Source of the DNA: Clostridia bacterium
GTDB taxonomy: Bacteria > Bacillota > Clostridia > UBA1381
Length of the DNA: 63,279 nucleotides
Direction: 5' to 3'
Assembly: GCA_017443895.1 (NCBI GenBank)
Contig: JAFSXU010000071.1
Span: 1 to 63,279, forward strand
In this document: positions 61,982 through 63,279 of the stretch, one piece after another
Numbering within the stretch: the stretch's first letter is position 1
How the letters are laid out: each line of letters starts with the position of its first letter
Translations under genes and position numbers: made by a program
The notes under the pieces: model-generated
The model's database searches: none
Told to the model about the DNA's origin: nothing
The model's input: the letters and a program-made list of their open reading frames with translations, nothing else

Positions 61982-62923
61982 ATGGATATACCGGTTTATT
62001 TATTCACAGGATTTTTAGAGAGCGGAAAAACGAAGTTTATCCGGGAAACCATGGAGGACGAGCGTTTTAATTCGGGCGAGAAAACTCTTATAATTGTCTG
62101 TGAAACAGGAATTGAAGAATACGACACAAAAAAATTCCCGTTTGATAATGTTGCATTTTTAAATATAAAGAGTGAAACGGAGCTTACCGAGCAGAATTTC
62201 AAAAAATGGGAGAAAGAATATAACCCCGAAAAGGTTATTATAGAATATAACGGAATGTGGCTTGTGGATAATCTGTATATGCACCTGCCTTCAAACTGGC
62301 CTGTGTATCAGGAGATGTTTTTTGCAAATGCTCCGATGTTTTTACCGTATAATCAGAATATGCGCCAGCTTACGGTTGATAAGATAAAGGGTGCGGAGCT
62401 TGTTGTCTTAAACCGCGCTACGGATAGCATTGACACACAGGCTGTGCATAAGGTTGTACGGGGAATTTCAAAGCGTGCGCAGATTGCATATGAATTTACT
62501 GACGGCAGGGTTGCCTATGACGATATTGAGGATCCGCTCCCGTATGATATAGATGCAGATGTAATCACAATAAAAGACGAGGATTATGCGGTATTTTACA
62601 GGGATATAAACGAAGAGGTAGATAAATATGTCGGAAAAACGGTAAAGTTTAAGGGCATATGCGCAAAGGAAAAGGATATGCCCTCCGATACCTTCCTTGC
62701 AGGGCGCCATGTAATGACCTGCTGTGTTGAGGATATACAGTATCTTCCGTTTGTGTGTATCAGTGACAGTGCCGACACTGTAAAAAGCCGTACTTGGAAA
62801 ATGATTACGGGTAAGGTCGTAATGGAATATAACGCTCTTTACGAGGGCAAAGGACCGGTGCTTAAAATTGAGAGCGTATCGGTTACAACACCGCCCACCG
62901 AGGAAGTTGCGGTATTTTATTGA
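61982..62923 (+). CDS. CobW-like GTPase fused to a DUF1980-like domain
   Basis: A 313-residue fusion. Residues 1-175 are CobW-like: FTGFLESGKTKFI near 8 (G1) and VVLNRATD near 140 (G4-like). The CXCC metal motif is missing. The C-terminal part (190-313) contains GRHVMTCCVEDIQYLPFVC, the pattern of DUF1980/YcgQ-type proteins that are made with zinc-stress GTPases. Here both sit in one protein next to a His-rich COG0523 gene. A role in zinc homeostasis is inferred. Confidence 0.75.
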   Translation: MDIPVYLFTGFLESGKTKFIRETMEDERFNSGEKTLIIVCETGIEEYDTKKFPFDNVAFLNIKSETELTEQNFKKWEKEYNPEKVIIEYNGMWLVDNLYMHLPSNWPVYQEMFFANAPMFLPYNQNMRQLTVDKIKGAELVVLNRATDSIDTQAVHKVVRGISKRAQIAYEFTDGRVAYDDIEDPLPYDIDADVITIKDEDYAVFYRDINEEVDKYVGKTVKFKGICAKEKDMPSDTFLAGRHVMTCCVEDIQYLPFVCISDSADTVKSRTWKMITGKVVMEYNALYEGKGPVLKIESVSVTTPPTEEVAVFY

Positions 62924-62946
62924 TAAGAGTATTTTAAAGCAAAGGC

Positions 62947-62980
62947 GAACAGCGTACATCAAAATTGATGTACGCTGTTC
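62947..62980. terminator. Terminator after the second CobW-like gene
   Basis: GAACAGCGTACATCAA and TTGATGTACGCTGTTC form a 16-bp stem, followed by TTTT on the plus strand. A strong terminator for the CobW pair; it can also stop the small gene on the other strand. Confidence 0.85.
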
Positions 62981-63066
62981 TTTTAGACATATCAAGTTGG
63001 GGTAATCGCAAAAGACTTTAACCTTTTGCATAATATGTCGTAATATATGTAAATTATATATTACCG

Positions 63067-63216
63067 TTAGTTAAAAATTGTTAACTCCTGCGGGTCTAAC
63101 GGTTGTCCGCCTTCAAATGTTTTAGGTGATGTCAGCTCTACAACGCTTTCGGTCAGAATATTAGTGTCTCCAAATTCCATAACTTCCATTTCGGGTGTTG
63201 TATATCTCTCTTTCAT
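63067..63216 (-). CDS. Short peptide of 49 residues, possible leader-type peptide
   Basis: A short frame with the perfect ribosome site CGGAGGTGAT before ATG. It encodes MKERYTTPEMEVMEFGDTNI then LTESVVELTSPKTFEGGQPL and a short tail. The start resembles many short Firmicute peptides of the type MKKxYxxPEMEVxEFxxxDI, some of which are thought to be secreted or modified. No Cys is present. The partner genes, if any, would lie outside the window. Confidence 0.65.
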   Translation of the reverse strand: MKERYTTPEMEVMEFGDTNILTESVVELTSPKTFEGGQPLDPQELTIFN

Positions 63217-63279
63217 TACTTATCACCTCCGGGTGTATAATCCGTAAATTTCCGTAACCAGTTTATCTTGTTTGATTTA

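Noticed and set aside
62468..63031. Minus-strand 187-residue frame antisense to the GTPase fusion
   Set aside because: No ribosome site; it crosses a strong terminator and lies opposite a clear gene.

Overview
This window reads as chromosome of an anaerobic, endospore-lineage Firmicute, most likely an uncultured gut Clostridia of the Oscillospiraceae/Monoglobaceae sort. The evidence is low-GC DNA, strong AGGAGG-type ribosome sites, sporulation genes (yqfC, yqfD, ylbJ), class III fructose bisphosphatase, pyruvate formate-lyase with its activase, a FeoA-FeoB fusion, and secreted pectin-type (CE12-like) esterases and BspA-type leucine-rich repeats. No rRNA, tRNA, CRISPR array, transposase or integrase was seen.

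Layout. 0-2.5 kb: polar amino acid ABC transporter (binding lipoprotein, permease, ATPase), minus strand. 2.65-3.5 kb: DMT-type exporter that appears to lack a normal start codon. 3.5-18.0 kb: a compact siphophage-type particle locus, all minus strand except its S24 repressor. It holds terminase, portal, scaffold, capsid, connectors, tail, Dit/Tal, baseplate/fibre, holin and amidase. A divergent control region carries four TATC-N7-GATA operators. No integrase, replication, recombination or excision gene is present. 18.3-25.5 kb: a 1253-residue secreted SGNH esterase, fructose-1,6-bisphosphatase and a second SGNH esterase. 25.9-34 kb: a secreted acetolactate decarboxylase, rpsT, then the conserved block yqfC-yqfD-phoH-ybeY-era-yqzL-recO and ylbJ. 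34-37.2 kb: pflB-pflA. 37.3-41.3 kb: BspA-like surface protein, an unknown gene and a divergent XRE regulator. 41.4-44.8 kb: feoAB and galM. 44.9-50.6 kb: an XRE regulator facing three secreted stalk-domain proteins, including an M23 peptidase and a subtilisin that share a repeat module. 50.6-54.4 kb: rpsF-ssb-rpsR, a Nudix hydrolase, a methyltransferase and dCMP deaminase. 54.4-60.5 kb: purine genes purE-purM-purN-(membrane protein)-purO-AICARFT-purD. 60.7-63 kb: two CobW/COG0523-type GTPases, one His-rich and one fused to a DUF1980-like domain. The window closes with a 49-residue peptide gene.

How it fits together. The purine genes complete IMP synthesis with a split PurH: a stand-alone AICAR transformylase plus a PurO-type cyclohydrolase. 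The secreted esterases, surface repeats and stalk-domain hydrolases suggest a cell that works on plant or host polymers outside the cell. The phage-derived locus is the most interesting region. Its genes look intact, it is small (about 14.5 kb), its last gene overlaps the stop of a host gene, and one of its intergenic gaps carries the same hairpin repeat found between host genes. This fits a long-resident, repressor-controlled particle locus (PBSX- or gene-transfer-agent-like) better than a recent prophage, but that is inference.

Two dispersed repeat families run through the host gaps: a hairpin with 8-bp arms and a 3-nt loop next to GAATAATGAATAATTA-like tails, and miniature elements bounded by TTGTAGGG/CCCTACAA.
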